Shown: positions 42,121-52,618 of the stretch, one piece after another
How positions within the stretch are numbered: the stretch's first letter is position 1
Layout: each line of letters begins with the position of its first letter
The notes under the pieces: model-generated
Told to the model about the DNA's origin: nothing
The model's input: the letters and a program-made list of their open reading frames with translations, nothing else
Database searches by the model: none
Assembly: GCF_013410345.1 (NCBI RefSeq)
Contig: NZ_JACCFJ010000001.1
Location: 5,535,501 to 5,599,500 of the forward strand
Direction of reading: 5' to 3'
Source of the DNA: Saccharopolyspora hordei
GTDB taxonomy: Bacteria > Actinomycetota > Actinomycetes > Mycobacteriales > Pseudonocardiaceae
DNA length: 64,000 bases
Position numbers and translations under genes: made by a program

Positions 42121-43122
42121 TCACCAGTCCTCGGACTCCACCAGGCCGAGGACCGCCCGCGCCACCACCGTGGGCCGCTCCACCTGCGCGACGTGCCCGG
42201 TCCGCGGCAGCACGAGGAGCCTGCCGCGCGGGAGCAGCCGCGCGGTGCGCGGCGCCCGGCGCACCGACACCACCCGGTCCGCCGCGCCCCACACCACCAG
42301 CGCCGGGGCGCTGACCTGCGACAGCAGTCGCCACAGCGACTTCGTGGGCGGCACCAGCCAGGACCGCACCAACTCCACGGTGGTGCGCCCCAGCGCGTGG
42401 CCCGCCCACGGCAGGCCGTCGCGCTCGGCGAACTCCTCGACCGCCTCGGCGAAGCGGTGCGGCGGCACCACGGACGGGTCGGCGAAGCACAGCCGGATGA
42501 GCTGCGCGGCCCGCTCGGCCGGGGTCGTGGTGGCCAGCCGGCGGCGCGTCCGGGCGCCCAGCACCGGCACCATGGCCAGCGCGATCCGCGGGTCGGACAT
42601 CCGCCGCGGGTCCAGCCGCAGGTCGGGCACGGCCGGGGAGACCAGCGTCAGCGTGCTCACCAGGTCGGGGCGCCGCGCGGCGACCTCGACCGCCACCGCC
42701 GCGCCGAAGGAGTTGCCGGTCAGGTGCACCGGCCCCGGCAGCTGCGCCAGGAGCTCGATCACCACGTCCGCGTTGGCCTGGCGGGTGAAGGGGAACGCCC
42801 GCGGCGGTTCGGTGCGGCCGAAACCGGGCAGGTCCACCGCGATGCTGCGCAGCCGGCCGGCCAGCACCGCGGCGAGGTCGGTCCAGTTCGTCGCGGACCC
42901 GGCCAGCCCGTGCAGGTGCACCGCGGTCTCCGCGGTCGCCGACGGGCCGGGCGTCTCCCGCACGTGCAGCCGCACCGGCCCCCAGCTGGTGGCGAGGTCG
43001 ACGTGCCGACCAGGTGACGGCTTCGCGGTGAGGTCGAGCGGCGCAAGGCCGTCGACCGCCAGCGGCACCCGAGTCAGCTCCCGTCGGCCCAGCCGGGCGG
43101 CGGCAGACGTCGTCGTGGTCAC
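42121..43122 (-). CDS. Alpha/beta-hydrolase
   Basis: 333 residues. Oxyanion region HLHGLAGSATNW, nucleophile elbow GNSFGAAVAVE with Ser at about 138, acid in VVWGAADRVVSV and His in RTGHVAQVERP complete the Ser-Asp-His triad. A helical lid lies between about 190 and 270. Specificity cannot be read. GTG start with GGAG 3 nt upstream. Divergent from the TetR gene at 43251, which may control it. Confidence 0.88.
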   Translation of the reverse strand: MTTTTSAAARLGRRELTRVPLAVDGLAPLDLTAKPSPGRHVDLATSWGPVRLHVRETPGPSATAETAVHLHGLAGSATNWTDLAAVLAGRLRSIAVDLPGFGRTEPPRAFPFTRQANADVVIELLAQLPGPVHLTGNSFGAAVAVEVAARRPDLVSTLTLVSPAVPDLRLDPRRMSDPRIALAMVPVLGARTRRRLATTTPAERAAQLIRLCFADPSVVPPHRFAEAVEEFAERDGLPWAGHALGRTTVELVRSWLVPPTKSLWRLLSQVSAPALVVWGAADRVVSVRRAPRTARLLPRGRLLVLPRTGHVAQVERPTVVARAVLGLVESEDW

Positions 43123-43250
43123 AGCTCCAGGATGACCACCCCGCCGACCACCGGATTTCGCGGCCCACCACTACCGGCGAGTAGAGTCGGTGCCCACCGG
43201 TGTGTCCGCGAGGCCACCGGGTGTTCAACTGTGATCGGGTGGAGGCGAGG

Positions 43251-43871
43251 ATGACCGAGACCGCGCAGCCGAGCCGAGGTGTCCGGTTGCCCCGCGACGA
43301 GCGTCGGGCGCAGCTGCTCGACGCCGCCCAGCACGTGTTCGTGCACAACGGCTACCACGCGGCGGCCATGGACGACATCGCAGAGCGCGCGGGGGTCAGC
43401 AAGCCCGTCCTCTACCAGCACTTCCCGGGCAAGCTGGAGCTCTACCTGGCGCTGCTGGAAACGCACGGCAACGAGCTGGTGCGCCGCGTGCGCGAGGCCA
43501 TCGAGTCCACGACCGACAACAAGCTCCGGGTGCGGGCGGCGATCGGCGCGCTCTACGAGTTCGTCGCGGGCGAGGGCCAGGCGTTCCGGCTGGTGTTCGA
43601 GTCCGACCTGCGCGGCGAGCCGGCGGTGGAGCGGGCCGTGGAGAACGCGCTGAACGGCTGCCGGGACGCGATCACCGAGGCGGTGACGGCGGACGCGGGG
43701 CTGGACGCCGAGCGCGCCCGCCTGCTGGCGGTGGGCCTGGTCGGGCTCAGCCAGGTGACCGCGCGCTACTGGCTGGAGGAGCGCGGGACGATCTCCCGCG
43801 ACGAGGCGGTCGGCCTGATGTCCACCCTGGCGTGGAAGGGGCTCGCGGGCTTCCCGCTGCAGAACCCCTGA
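43251..43871 (+). CDS. TetR-family regulator (Rv3208-like)
   Basis: 206 residues. The N-terminal HTH (RRAQLLDAAQHVFVHNGYHA; DIAERAGVSKPVLYQHFPGK) is clear, followed by a helical ligand/dimer domain including ARYWLEERGTISRDEAVGLM. In mycobacteria the orthologue sits at the same place. ATG with GGAGG 5 nt upstream. A -10-like TAGAGT lies at 43182-43187 and an 8-bp palindrome CACCGGTG at 43195-43202, a possible operator. Ligand unknown. Confidence 0.9.
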   Translation: MTETAQPSRGVRLPRDERRAQLLDAAQHVFVHNGYHAAAMDDIAERAGVSKPVLYQHFPGKLELYLALLETHGNELVRRVREAIESTTDNKLRVRAAIGALYEFVAGEGQAFRLVFESDLRGEPAVERAVENALNGCRDAITEAVTADAGLDAERARLLAVGLVGLSQVTARYWLEERGTISRDEAVGLMSTLAWKGLAGFPLQNP

Positions 43872-43874
43872 CGG

Positions 43875-43910
43875 GGTCGTGAGCGCGCAGCGAGGTGCGC
43901 GCTCACGACC
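43875..43910. terminator. Bidirectional terminator
   Basis: Perfect 15-bp stem GGTCGTGAGCGCGCA and complement, 6-nt loop, between convergent genes. Confidence 0.85.
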
Positions 43911-43916
43911 GACGGG

Positions 43917-44828
43917 TCAGCGGGCGGCCCGCTCGATGAGGCCGGCGATGCGGCCGGTGACCTCGGCGGTCCGCTCCAGCGGCAGCATGTGCCCCGCTCC
44001 CGCGTAGACCAGCAGCTCGGCGTCCGGCAGCGCGTCGGCGATGCGCCGCGCGTGGGCGTGCGGGGTGAGCCGGTCGGCCGTCCCGGAGAGCACGACGGTC
44101 GGCACCGACCGCAGCGCGGCCAGCGCGGCGATCCGGTCGTGCACGGCCAGGGATTCGCGGTAGCCGGCCATGTTCGCCGGGTGGCAGGCCGCGACCCACT
44201 CCGCGGTGGCCGCCACGTCGGCGGGGTCCGCCCCGGTGCCGAACAGCAGCCAGCGCAGGCCCGGCCGCAGCAGGGACGGCCGGGAGCTCAGCCGCCTGCC
44301 GCGCGCCGCCGCGAGCCGCTTGCGCACCGCGCGCTCCCCCTTGTTGACCAGCGACGCCAGCGCCGCGGGCAGCCGGTAGCCCGGCTCCGCGAGGTCGCCG
44401 CCCGAGGACGCCACCAGGGCCACCCCGGCGACGCGCTGCGCGACGAGCTCCGGGTGCCGCTCGGCCAGCGCCATGATCGTCATGCCGCCCATCGAGTGCC
44501 CGGCCAGCACCACCGGCCCGCTCGGGACCAGCGCGGCGAGCAGCTCGGCGAGGTCGTCGGCGCAGCGCTCGATGGTCGCCGCGCCCGGTCCCGCCGGGTC
44601 GCTGTCGCCGTGGCCGCGCAGGTCGTAGCGCAGCGTCCGCACCTCGGTCCCGGCCGCCTTCGGCAGCCCGGCGGCCACCCGGTCCCAGGTGTGCTTGGTG
44701 AGCGTCCAGCCGTGCACGAACACCACGGTGACCGGCGCGTCGACCGGTCCCTCCTCGACGACGCGCAACCGGGCGCCGTCGCTGGTGGTGAACTCCTCCG
44801 CGGTGGTCTGCGAGATCGTTGTTGTCAT
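43917..44828 (-). CDS. Alpha/beta-hydrolase coupled to diiron protein
   Basis: 303 residues. FVHGWTLTKHTWD (oxyanion), nucleophile elbow AGHSMGGMTIM, acid in VLSGTADRLTPHAHARRIAD and His in YAGAGHMLPLERT. Close in pattern to haloperoxidase/esterase-type hydrolases. The ATG overlaps the diiron gene stop by 4 bp (ATGA), so the two are translated together. Substrate unknown. Confidence 0.9.
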   Translation of the reverse strand: MTTTISQTTAEEFTTSDGARLRVVEEGPVDAPVTVVFVHGWTLTKHTWDRVAAGLPKAAGTEVRTLRYDLRGHGDSDPAGPGAATIERCADDLAELLAALVPSGPVVLAGHSMGGMTIMALAERHPELVAQRVAGVALVASSGGDLAEPGYRLPAALASLVNKGERAVRKRLAAARGRRLSSRPSLLRPGLRWLLFGTGADPADVAATAEWVAACHPANMAGYRESLAVHDRIAALAALRSVPTVVLSGTADRLTPHAHARRIADALPDAELLVYAGAGHMLPLERTAEVTGRIAGLIERAAR

Positions 44829-45724
44829 CGGATCAGGTGAGCCTTCCTCCACCAGTGCATTCCCGGCCTGCCGACCAGCCCGACTTCCCGCAGGAACGAC
44901 ATGATCTTCTCGCCGCCCCAGTGCAGGGTGTCGTGCCAGTGGGGGTTCCGCCAGGCCGCTTCCATCCCCTCACGCGGGCGGATGCCCACCGCCGCGTACA
45001 CGTGCGGGTTGACCAGGCTGAAGCAGATGCAGTACGCCACCAGCGCGGTCCAGAACTGGTGGTGGGCGCGCTGCGCGGGGCCGCACTCGGCCATCCGGCG
45101 CACCAGCTCCTCGCGCGCGAAGGTGACGTGCCGGGCCTCCTCCAGCACGTGGATCCGGTTGATCATGCGCACCAGCGGCTGGACGCCCTCGTCGTTCATC
45201 TGGTCCCGCTGGAAGCGGTCCAGCAGCTCCTCGGCGACCAGGATCGAGGCGTACGCGGACGGACCGCGCAGCGTCGCCGGCAGGATCCGGCCGCCGAGCT
45301 TGAGCAGCGGCAGCGGCCCGTAGGCGGGCGCGCCGACCCGGTCGACGGCCTTGGCGAACATCGTGGAGTGGCGGCACTCGTCGCCCACCTCGGTGAGCGC
45401 GTACTGCGCGTGCTTGGTGCGGGGGTCGGAGTCGTAGACCTCCTTGAGCAGCATCTGCATCAGCAGCACCTCGAACCACAGGCCGTTGGAGGCGATGCTG
45501 GCGAACTCGTGCTTGGTGAGCTCGATGCGCTGCTCGTGGCTGAGCCGGTCCCAGAGCTCGGTGCCGTAGAGCGAGCTGCGGTGGAACGGGATGAACGGCT
45601 TGCCCTCCTCCAGCGGCGCGTCCCAGTCCAGGTCGACCTCGGGGTCGTAGCTGTTCCTGGCCGACGAGCCGAGCAGTCTGGCGGCGGTCTTCTCCCGGTC
45701 CTTGACCTGCGAGGTCCTGCTCAT
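44825..45724 (-). CDS. AurF-family diiron oxygenase-like protein
   Basis: 299 residues with the ferritin-like diiron pattern: TKHEFASIASNGLWFE (helix 1 Glu), EVGDECRHSTMFAKAV (ExxH-type), VAEELLDRFQRDQM, and VLEEARHVTFAREELV. This matches PF11583 (p-aminobenzoate N-oxygenase AurF, CmlI), whose members oxidise amines to nitro groups; many genomic members have unknown substrates. Start ATG with TAGGTG upstream. Leads a two-gene operon; a perfect palindrome lies 34 bp upstream. Confidence 0.85.
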   Translation of the reverse strand: MSRTSQVKDREKTAARLLGSSARNSYDPEVDLDWDAPLEEGKPFIPFHRSSLYGTELWDRLSHEQRIELTKHEFASIASNGLWFEVLLMQMLLKEVYDSDPRTKHAQYALTEVGDECRHSTMFAKAVDRVGAPAYGPLPLLKLGGRILPATLRGPSAYASILVAEELLDRFQRDQMNDEGVQPLVRMINRIHVLEEARHVTFAREELVRRMAECGPAQRAHHQFWTALVAYCICFSLVNPHVYAAVGIRPREGMEAAWRNPHWHDTLHWGGEKIMSFLREVGLVGRPGMHWWRKAHLIR

Positions 45725-45757
45725 GGGTCACCTACCCGCGCCGTTGCGTGTTACTTC

Positions 45758-45772
45758 AGGTAACAGTTACCT
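45758..45772. promoter_or_regulatory. Perfect 15-bp palindrome, TetR operator candidate
   Basis: AGGTAAC-A-GTTACCT between the divergent diiron operon and tetR. It overlaps the tetR -10 box, and a further GTTAC half-site lies at 45750-45754. Confidence 0.7.
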
Positions 45773-45773
45773 T
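45768..45773 (+). promoter_or_regulatory. -10 box for leaderless tetR
   Basis: TACCTT, 7 nt, then GTG at 45781; covered by the palindrome. Confidence 0.5.
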
Positions 45774-45780
45774 GGGTAGC

Positions 45781-46536
45781 GTGAGCCGCATCTCCCGGCC
45801 TGTCAAGGTCGTCCCGCCTGACGGCGCACGCGGTGACGCGCGCCGGGACCGCTGGCGGGCGCACCGCCAGGCCAGGCGCGCCGAGCTGGTGGAGGCCACC
45901 GTGCGGGCGATCGGCAAGCACGGCGCCGAGGTCGGCATGGACGAGATCGCCGCGGAGGCCGGGATCAGCAAGCCGGTGCTCTACCGGCACTTCCACGACA
46001 AGAGCGACCTCTACGTCGCGGTCGGCGAGTGGGGCGCGGAGCTGCTCATGGAGCGCCTGCGGCCGCTGTTCCACGAGGGCGGCAGCCCCAACCAGCGGAT
46101 CCGCCGCCTGCTCGACGCCTACCTCGGCACGATCGAGCAGTACCCGGAGCTGTACCGGTTCGTCGTGCAGCGCCGGTTCGCCGACCGACCGGTGGACACC
46201 GACCCGGTGTCCACCGAGAAGACGCTCATCGCCAACTCGCTGTCCCGGGTCCTCGGCGAGTACGTGCGGGCGCTGGGCCTGGACTCCGGCGGGGTGGAGG
46301 TCTGGAGCCACGGCCTGGTCGGGATGGTGCAGGCCAGCGGCGACTGGTGGCTGGAACGGCAGTCGATGAGCCGCAGCGACCTGACCGACTACCTGGCGCA
46401 GGTCATCTGGCACGCCATCGACGGCGTGCTGCGCGCCGCCGGGCTGGTCATCGACCCCGACGAGCCGTTGGAGATCGACGACCACGGGCTGCGCGTGGTC
46501 GACGGAGGCGAGGACGAGGAGGCCGACCGTGGATGA
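45781..46536 (+). CDS. TetR-family regulator of diiron module
   Basis: 251 residues. HTH at about 35-80 (RRAELVEATVRAIGKHGAEV; EIAAEAGISKPVLYRHFHDK), then a helical ligand domain with SHGLVGMVQASGDWWLERQSM and an acidic tail. The GTG start is set by the leaderless promoter and by the Arg-rich pre-HTH segment usual for this group. It is divergent from the AurF-like/hydrolase operon with a shared palindrome, so it probably represses both itself and that operon. Confidence 0.9.
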   Translation: MSRISRPVKVVPPDGARGDARRDRWRAHRQARRAELVEATVRAIGKHGAEVGMDEIAAEAGISKPVLYRHFHDKSDLYVAVGEWGAELLMERLRPLFHEGGSPNQRIRRLLDAYLGTIEQYPELYRFVVQRRFADRPVDTDPVSTEKTLIANSLSRVLGEYVRALGLDSGGVEVWSHGLVGMVQASGDWWLERQSMSRSDLTDYLAQVIWHAIDGVLRAAGLVIDPDEPLEIDDHGLRVVDGGEDEEADRG

Positions 46537-46837
46537 CGAGGACGACTACCGCGGACCGGCGACGCTGCACGCCGAGGACCGCGAGATCGCGGTCGAGGTG
46601 GTGCTGCGCGGCCACTTCCAGCCGATCGACGGCCGGTTCCACTGGTACGGGCGGGTGGCCGCGCACGACGAGGTCGCCGAGCTCGCCGCGCACCGCGCGA
46701 CGTCGGTGCTGCTGCGCACGCCGGGGGGCGAGGCCCGCGGCACGCTGTCCGACCCCGACCCGTGGGGCCGCTACCGGATCACCGGCACCGGGCGCCCGCC
46801 GTTCCCGACCGACCTCACCGACCACGCGACCGCGTGA
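46529..46837 (+). CDS. DUF4873 protein
   Basis: 102 residues, beta-rich: YRGPATLHAEDREIAVEVVL, GHFQPIDGRFHWYGRV and RYRITGTGRPPFPTDL match DUF4873, a domain often fused or adjacent to FAD monooxygenases. GTG start with AGGAGG 7 nt upstream inside the end of tetR; the genes overlap by 8 bp, so they are coupled. It probably belongs to the diiron module, but its role is unknown. Confidence 0.82.
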   Translation: MDDEDDYRGPATLHAEDREIAVEVVLRGHFQPIDGRFHWYGRVAAHDEVAELAAHRATSVLLRTPGGEARGTLSDPDPWGRYRITGTGRPPFPTDLTDHATA

Positions 46838-46843
46838 GAGCGC

Positions 46844-46889
46844 GGAGGGCACCTCCCACCCGCTCCACGGCGGACGGGAGGTGCCCTCC
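46844..46889. terminator. Bidirectional terminator
   Basis: Fourteen-bp stem GGAGGGCACCTCCC/GGGAGGTGCCCTCC with an 18-nt loop, between convergent DUF4873 and DUF3107 genes. Confidence 0.8.
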
Positions 46890-46917
46890 GGCTCGTCCTG
46901 GTCCTGCGGCGAACGGC

Positions 46918-47145
46918 TCAGCCGACGCCGAAGCCGACGCGCGGCATGTCCGCTGGGCCGATCTCCACGTAGGCGATCTTCGTCGACGGGATGATGATGC
47001 GCCGCCCCTTCTCGTCGGTCAGCGCCAGCACGCCTTCAGCGTTCTTCAGCGCGTCGGCGACCAGCGACTCGACCTCTTCGGGGGACTGTCCGCTGGCGAC
47101 CGTCAGCTCGCGCGGGCTGTCCACGACGCCGATCTTGACCTCCAC
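46918..47145 (-). CDS. DUF3107 protein (TB9.4-like)
   Basis: 75 residues starting VKIGVVDSPRELTVASGQS and ending ADMPRVGFGVG, a complete DUF3107 domain (Rv3208A counterpart). GTG with GGAGG 8 nt upstream. Conserved in actinobacteria; mycobacterial forms are antigens of unknown function. Monocistronic. Confidence 0.93.
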   Translation of the reverse strand: MEVKIGVVDSPRELTVASGQSPEEVESLVADALKNAEGVLALTDEKGRRIIIPSTKIAYVEIGPADMPRVGFGVG

Positions 47146-47249
47146 GCCGAACCTCCGTTGGGCACTCGAATCCGATGGGTTGCGGCCAGGCTATCCCAGC
47201 CCGCGCCGACTGCGGGCGGCGAAGGCGCCGCGCCGCGGGTCCCGGCGTG

Positions 47250-47936
47250 TCAGCCGAGGCCGAGGCGCTCCATGCGCTTGGCGTGGTTGTTCTGCAGCCG
47301 GCGGAACAGCGCGCCGATGCCGGTCAGGTCACCGGAGCCCTTGATGATGAGCTCGGCCAGCGCGTCGCGCTCGGCGACCACCCGCTGGGCCTGCATGATC
47401 GCCTCGCCCAGCAGGCGGCGGCCCCACAGCGTCAGCTTGTCCCGCAGCGTGCGGTCCGCGGCGCAGGCCGCCTGCACCTCGCGCTCGGCGAAGGCGGAGT
47501 GCCCGGTGTCGGCCAGGACCGCGAGCACCAGCCGGCGCGTCGTCGGGTCCAGCCACTCGGCCACCTCGCGGTAGAAGTCGGCCGCGAGCCCGTCCCCCAC
47601 GTAGGCCTTGACCAGCGACTCCAGCCACGAGTGCGGCGCGGTGGAGGCGTTGAACGCCTCGAACGGCTCGACGAAGGGCTGCATCAGCTCGCCGATGTCC
47701 GCCCCGCGCTCGGCCAGGTGCTCCTCGAGCAGCTTGTAGTGCCCCATCTCCGCTGCGGCCATGCTGGCCAGCGCCGCGCGCCCGGTCAGCGTCGGTGCGG
47801 TGCGCGCGTCCTCGGCGAGGCGGTCGAAGGCGGTCAGCTCGCCGTAGGCCAACGCCGCGAGCAGGTCCACGACGCCTTCGGAGTAACGCTCGTCACTTTC
47901 CCAGGCCGGCGCCGCGCTCTGGTCAGCCTCACTCAT
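47250..47936 (-). CDS. Ferritin-like fold protein (Rv3210c-like)
   Basis: 228 residues of the ferritin-like/MiaE-like superfamily. Possible metal-ligand helices include [32 protein letters not shown] (ExxH), YREVAEWLD and [17 protein letters not shown]. Ligands look largely intact, so a diiron centre is possible, but the reaction is unproven. Start ATG with a TAGGCT box 7 nt upstream (leaderless) and no Shine-Dalgarno. Divergent from rhlE. Confidence 0.85.
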   Translation of the reverse strand: MSEADQSAAPAWESDERYSEGVVDLLAALAYGELTAFDRLAEDARTAPTLTGRAALASMAAAEMGHYKLLEEHLAERGADIGELMQPFVEPFEAFNASTAPHSWLESLVKAYVGDGLAADFYREVAEWLDPTTRRLVLAVLADTGHSAFAEREVQAACAADRTLRDKLTLWGRRLLGEAIMQAQRVVAERDALAELIIKGSGDLTGIGALFRRLQNNHAKRMERLGLG

Positions 47937-47943
47937 GGCTGAG

Positions 47944-47949
47944 AGCCTA
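47944..47949 (-). promoter_or_regulatory. -10 box for leaderless ferritin-like gene
   Basis: TAGGCT on the minus strand, 7 nt, then ATG. Confidence 0.5.
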
Positions 47950-48369
47950 ACGGGCGGCACGCCCGAGTTGTGCGCACCACGGCGAGAGGGAGGGGCGAGC
48001 AGGTATCCTCGGGATCGGAGGAGCTTCGGCGTCCAGCGGGCGGCGCACCGGTCAGGCCGGTCGAACACCGCGGGGCTGGCTCCCCGAACGTCACGATCCG
48101 GGCTCGCAGGCCCGAGCGGGACGGCCCCCGGACCACAGCCGGCGTGAACGCGGCCCACGTGAGATCGCTCGTCGGCTTTGGCGCACGCGACGCCGAGAGG
48201 AACGAACCGCAGCGGTCCCACCCGCTGAGCGAACAGAGGCGCGCATCATCACGTCGGTGACCACGAGCACAGCGAGCGGCTGGCAGCACGCCGCGGTGCC
48301 GGGAGGACGTCGCCACGGATCGGCCCGAACCGGGACGCGAGCGCGCAGGTACCGAGAGAGGCGATCATC
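47950..48369 (+). other. Long noncoding leader of rhlE
   Basis: No gene supported. A possible -10, TATCCT, lies at 48004-48009 without a convincing -35, which would give a 5' leader of about 350 nt. Long leaders are common for autoregulated or cold-responsive DEAD-box helicase genes; no specific structure is recognised. Confidence 0.35.
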
Positions 48370-50031
<1,662 letters not shown>

Positions 50032-50055
50032 CGCGCTCGCCCGCAGCACTTCCCC

Positions 50056-50091
50056 GACAGCCCCGGCACGCACTCGCGCGTCGGGGCTGTC
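50056..50091 (+). terminator. Terminator after rhlE
   Basis: Ten-bp stem GACAGCCCCG/CGGGGCTGTC with a 16-nt loop, 24 nt past the stop. Confidence 0.65.
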
Positions 50092-50178
50092 CCGCGCAGC
50101 GGGCCCGTCGGCCACCACGGTCGACCGGCCCGCCTCTAAGCTCTCCCCCGAGGAGAGCTCAGCTGCTGAGGAGTGATG

Positions 50179-51381
50179 GTGGTCCGGCCGGAGCGGCGAA
50201 CGCGAACCGACCTCGTCGTGGCGGCGCTGATCGCGGTCGCCGTGCTCGTCGCCGGCACCGTGCTGTGGCTCCGCAGCGACGCCCGGGCCACCGTCTCCGA
50301 GGTCGCCGCGCAGCCGCTGCCGGAACCCGCGGCGGTCGGTGAGGTCCCCGCGACGTTGACCGAGGCGTGGCGGGCACCGAGCCCCGCGACCCCGGTCCCG
50401 GTGGTGGCCGGTCCCGCGGTGGTGACCGGGGAGGGCAGCGACGTCCTCGGCCGCGAACCGGAGACCGGCCGCGTCGCCTGGCGCTACTCCCGCGACATCC
50501 CGCTGTGCACGGTCGGCGCGGAGTGGGACCGGGCGATCGCGGTGTACCGCAAGTCCTTGAACTGCAGCGAGGTCACCTCGCTGCGCGGGCCGACCGGTGT
50601 CCGCGGCCCCCAGCGCAACGGCGACTCCGAGCCGGGCACCCAGCTGCTCTCCGACGGCACCTACGTGACCGCCACCGGGCAGCGCACCTTCGAGTCGTGG
50701 CGCTCCGACCTGGTGCGCACCCAGCAGTTCGGCATCCCGCCCGCCATCAAGAACCCGGACAACGGCATGAAGCGCCCGGACTGCACGTACTCCTCCCTCG
50801 CGGTCGGCGACGAGCGGACCGCGATGGTGGAGCGGTGTCCCCGGGAGCTGGGCCGGGTCACCGTCGTCAAGACCAAGCCGGAGGACGACGAGAAGCCCGA
50901 GGAGGTCTTCAGCGTCGGGCTCGGCAGCGCCGCCGCGTCGGTCGTCGCGGTCACCCGGCAGCACGTCGCGGTGGTCGAGCGGGACAGCTCCACGCTGGTC
51001 GTCTTCGACAGCGGCGGCCGCGAGGTGGGGCGCTACCCGGTCCGCGTGGGCGAGCCGGGCTTCCGGGCCAACGTGCAGGTGGAGGCGACCACCGTCGCGG
51101 ACCGCGTCTACTGGCACACCGGCGCCGACACCGTCGCCCTCGACCCGGCCACGCTCGCTCCGGTGTGGACGCTCCCGGACACCCTCGGCCCGGGCACCAC
51201 CTTCGGCGGGAAGCTGCTGGTGCCGGTGCCGGAGGGCATCGCCGTGCTGGACCCCGCCAGCGGTCACCGCGAGCGGGTGATCCCGGTGGACCGCGCGGGC
51301 CACACCGGTCCGGTGCAGCTCGCCGCGGTGGGCCGGGTCGTGCTCGAGCAGCGCGGCGACACCCTCGTCGCCCTCCGCTGA
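50179..51381 (+). CDS. Membrane-anchored PQQ-like beta-propeller protein
   Basis: 400 residues, Rv3212 counterpart. N-terminal TM (LVVAALIAVAVLVAGTVLWL, about 12-31), then an extracytoplasmic propeller with repeats such as GREPETGRVAWRYSRDIPLC, STLVVFDSGGREVGRYPV, TVALDPATLAPVWTLP and IAVLDPASGHRERVIP. Four Cys may pair. The GTG at 50179 has AGGAG with 5-nt spacing; earlier GTG/ATG overlap that site. Function unknown. Confidence 0.85.
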   Translation: MVRPERRTRTDLVVAALIAVAVLVAGTVLWLRSDARATVSEVAAQPLPEPAAVGEVPATLTEAWRAPSPATPVPVVAGPAVVTGEGSDVLGREPETGRVAWRYSRDIPLCTVGAEWDRAIAVYRKSLNCSEVTSLRGPTGVRGPQRNGDSEPGTQLLSDGTYVTATGQRTFESWRSDLVRTQQFGIPPAIKNPDNGMKRPDCTYSSLAVGDERTAMVERCPRELGRVTVVKTKPEDDEKPEEVFSVGLGSAAASVVAVTRQHVAVVERDSSTLVVFDSGGREVGRYPVRVGEPGFRANVQVEATTVADRVYWHTGADTVALDPATLAPVWTLPDTLGPGTTFGGKLLVPVPEGIAVLDPASGHRERVIPVDRAGHTGPVQLAAVGRVVLEQRGDTLVALR

Positions 51382-51394
51382 CCCGCGCGTCCCC

Positions 51395-51778
51395 TCAGGC
51401 CCACCACCAGAACCACAGCGAGCCGAGCACCAGCACGATCACGCCGAGCGTCGCGAACGCACCGGTCCGGTCGCGGCGGCGGTCGGCGACCGCCTGCAGC
51501 CCCACGGCCACCAGCGAGGTCACCAGCTGGGAGATCACCGCGGCCAGCCCCGGTCCCTGCATCCCCTGCCCGGTCGCCCAGAGCTGCACGCCGACCAGGA
51601 ACAGCGCGAGCACGACGGAACCGGACGCGAGCGCACCGCTCAGCCCGCGGCCCGCGCCCCGGGACCGGCTGGGCGGTCGGCGCGCGTGCCGTCGCCGGCC
51701 GCCGTCGACGGGGAGCGGCCGGGTGCCGTGCTGGCGCGGTTCCGGGCCGCGCGGCCAGGTCTCCGGTCTCCTGCTCAT
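51395..51778 (-). CDS. Small membrane protein coupled to RecB-like nuclease
   Basis: 127 residues. A basic Arg/Pro-rich N-terminus (about 1-42), then three hydrophobic segments: LASGSVVLALFLVGVQLWAT, AAVISQLVTSLVAVGLQAV and FATLGVIVLVLGSLWFWWW. The ATG overlaps the nuclease stop by 4 bp (ATGA). No family recognised. Confidence 0.75.
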   Translation of the reverse strand: MSRRPETWPRGPEPRQHGTRPLPVDGGRRRHARRPPSRSRGAGRGLSGALASGSVVLALFLVGVQLWATGQGMQGPGLAAVISQLVTSLVAVGLQAVADRRRDRTGAFATLGVIVLVLGSLWFWWWA

Positions 51779-52611
51779 CCGACTTCCAGCGAGGACCAGG
51801 ACGTCACGTCGGGCGCCGCCTGCTTGCCCTCGGCGCAGTGCGCCCGGAAGTCGCACCACGAGCAGTGCGTGCCGGTGCGCACCGGGAACAGCGCCACCGG
51901 GTCGCCGCCGAGCTCCAGCTCGTCCGCGGCGCTCTGGAACTCCGCGGCCAGCTGCTCGGCCCGGTCCCGCAGCGCCGCCAGTGATTCCGGGGTGTGCTCC
52001 CAGCTCGCGACCGTGCCGGAGGGCAGGTGGTGCAGCTCGACCCGGCGGCAGGTCCGGTGGAACTGCCGCCGCACGGCGAGCGCGTAGAGGACCAGCGCCA
52101 GCGAGTCCCGCGCGTCGCTCACGCGCAGCCCGTGGCGGCCGGTCTTGTAGTCGACGACCACGAGTTCCCCGTCGCGCTCGTCGATGCGGTCCACCCGGCC
52201 CTCGGCGATGATCGACCCGACCGGCGCGGACACCCACCGCTCCACCGCGACCGGGGTCTCGTCCGGGGGCAGGCCGGCCACGTACCCGGCGACCCACTCC
52301 TGCGCGCGCTCCCGGTACTCGGCGGCCTGCTCCGGACCGGCGAACCCGTCGGACTTCCAGTGCTCGCGCACCAGAGCGGCGGCCCGCTCCGGCGACCGCT
52401 GGTCCACGCGCAGCTCGAAGTGGGCCCGCAGCGCGTTGTGCACCACCGCGCCGAGCGTGGCGCCCGCGCGCGCACCGGCACGGGACGGCGTGGGCCGGTC
52501 CAGGTAGGCCATGCGGTACTTGCGCGGGCACTGCTGCCAGGTCGCCAGGCGGGCCGGTGTCACCCGCACCAGCTTGCTGGGGATGCCTTCGAGACCGAGC
52601 TGACCTTGCAC
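51775..52611 (-). CDS. RecB-like PD-(D/E)XK nuclease with Fe-S cysteines
   Basis: 278 residues. Nuclease core: AEGRVDRIDERDGELVVVDYKTG (D, D-x-K) and SLALVLYALAVRR. One Cys near the N-terminus (WQQCPRKYR) plus three at the C-terminus (CSWCDFRAHC) give the 4Fe-4S 'iron-staple' pattern of AddB/Cas4 nucleases. A stand-alone RecB-family exonuclease common in actinobacteria; probably repair-related. The GTG at 52611 is chosen because TACGGT lies 7 nt upstream (leaderless); a GTG three codons earlier is possible. Confidence 0.92.
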   Translation of the reverse strand: MQGQLGLEGIPSKLVRVTPARLATWQQCPRKYRMAYLDRPTPSRAGARAGATLGAVVHNALRAHFELRVDQRSPERAAALVREHWKSDGFAGPEQAAEYRERAQEWVAGYVAGLPPDETPVAVERWVSAPVGSIIAEGRVDRIDERDGELVVVDYKTGRHGLRVSDARDSLALVLYALAVRRQFHRTCRRVELHHLPSGTVASWEHTPESLAALRDRAEQLAAEFQSAADELELGGDPVALFPVRTGTHCSWCDFRAHCAEGKQAAPDVTSWSSLEVG

Positions 52612-52618
52612 GCGCCCC

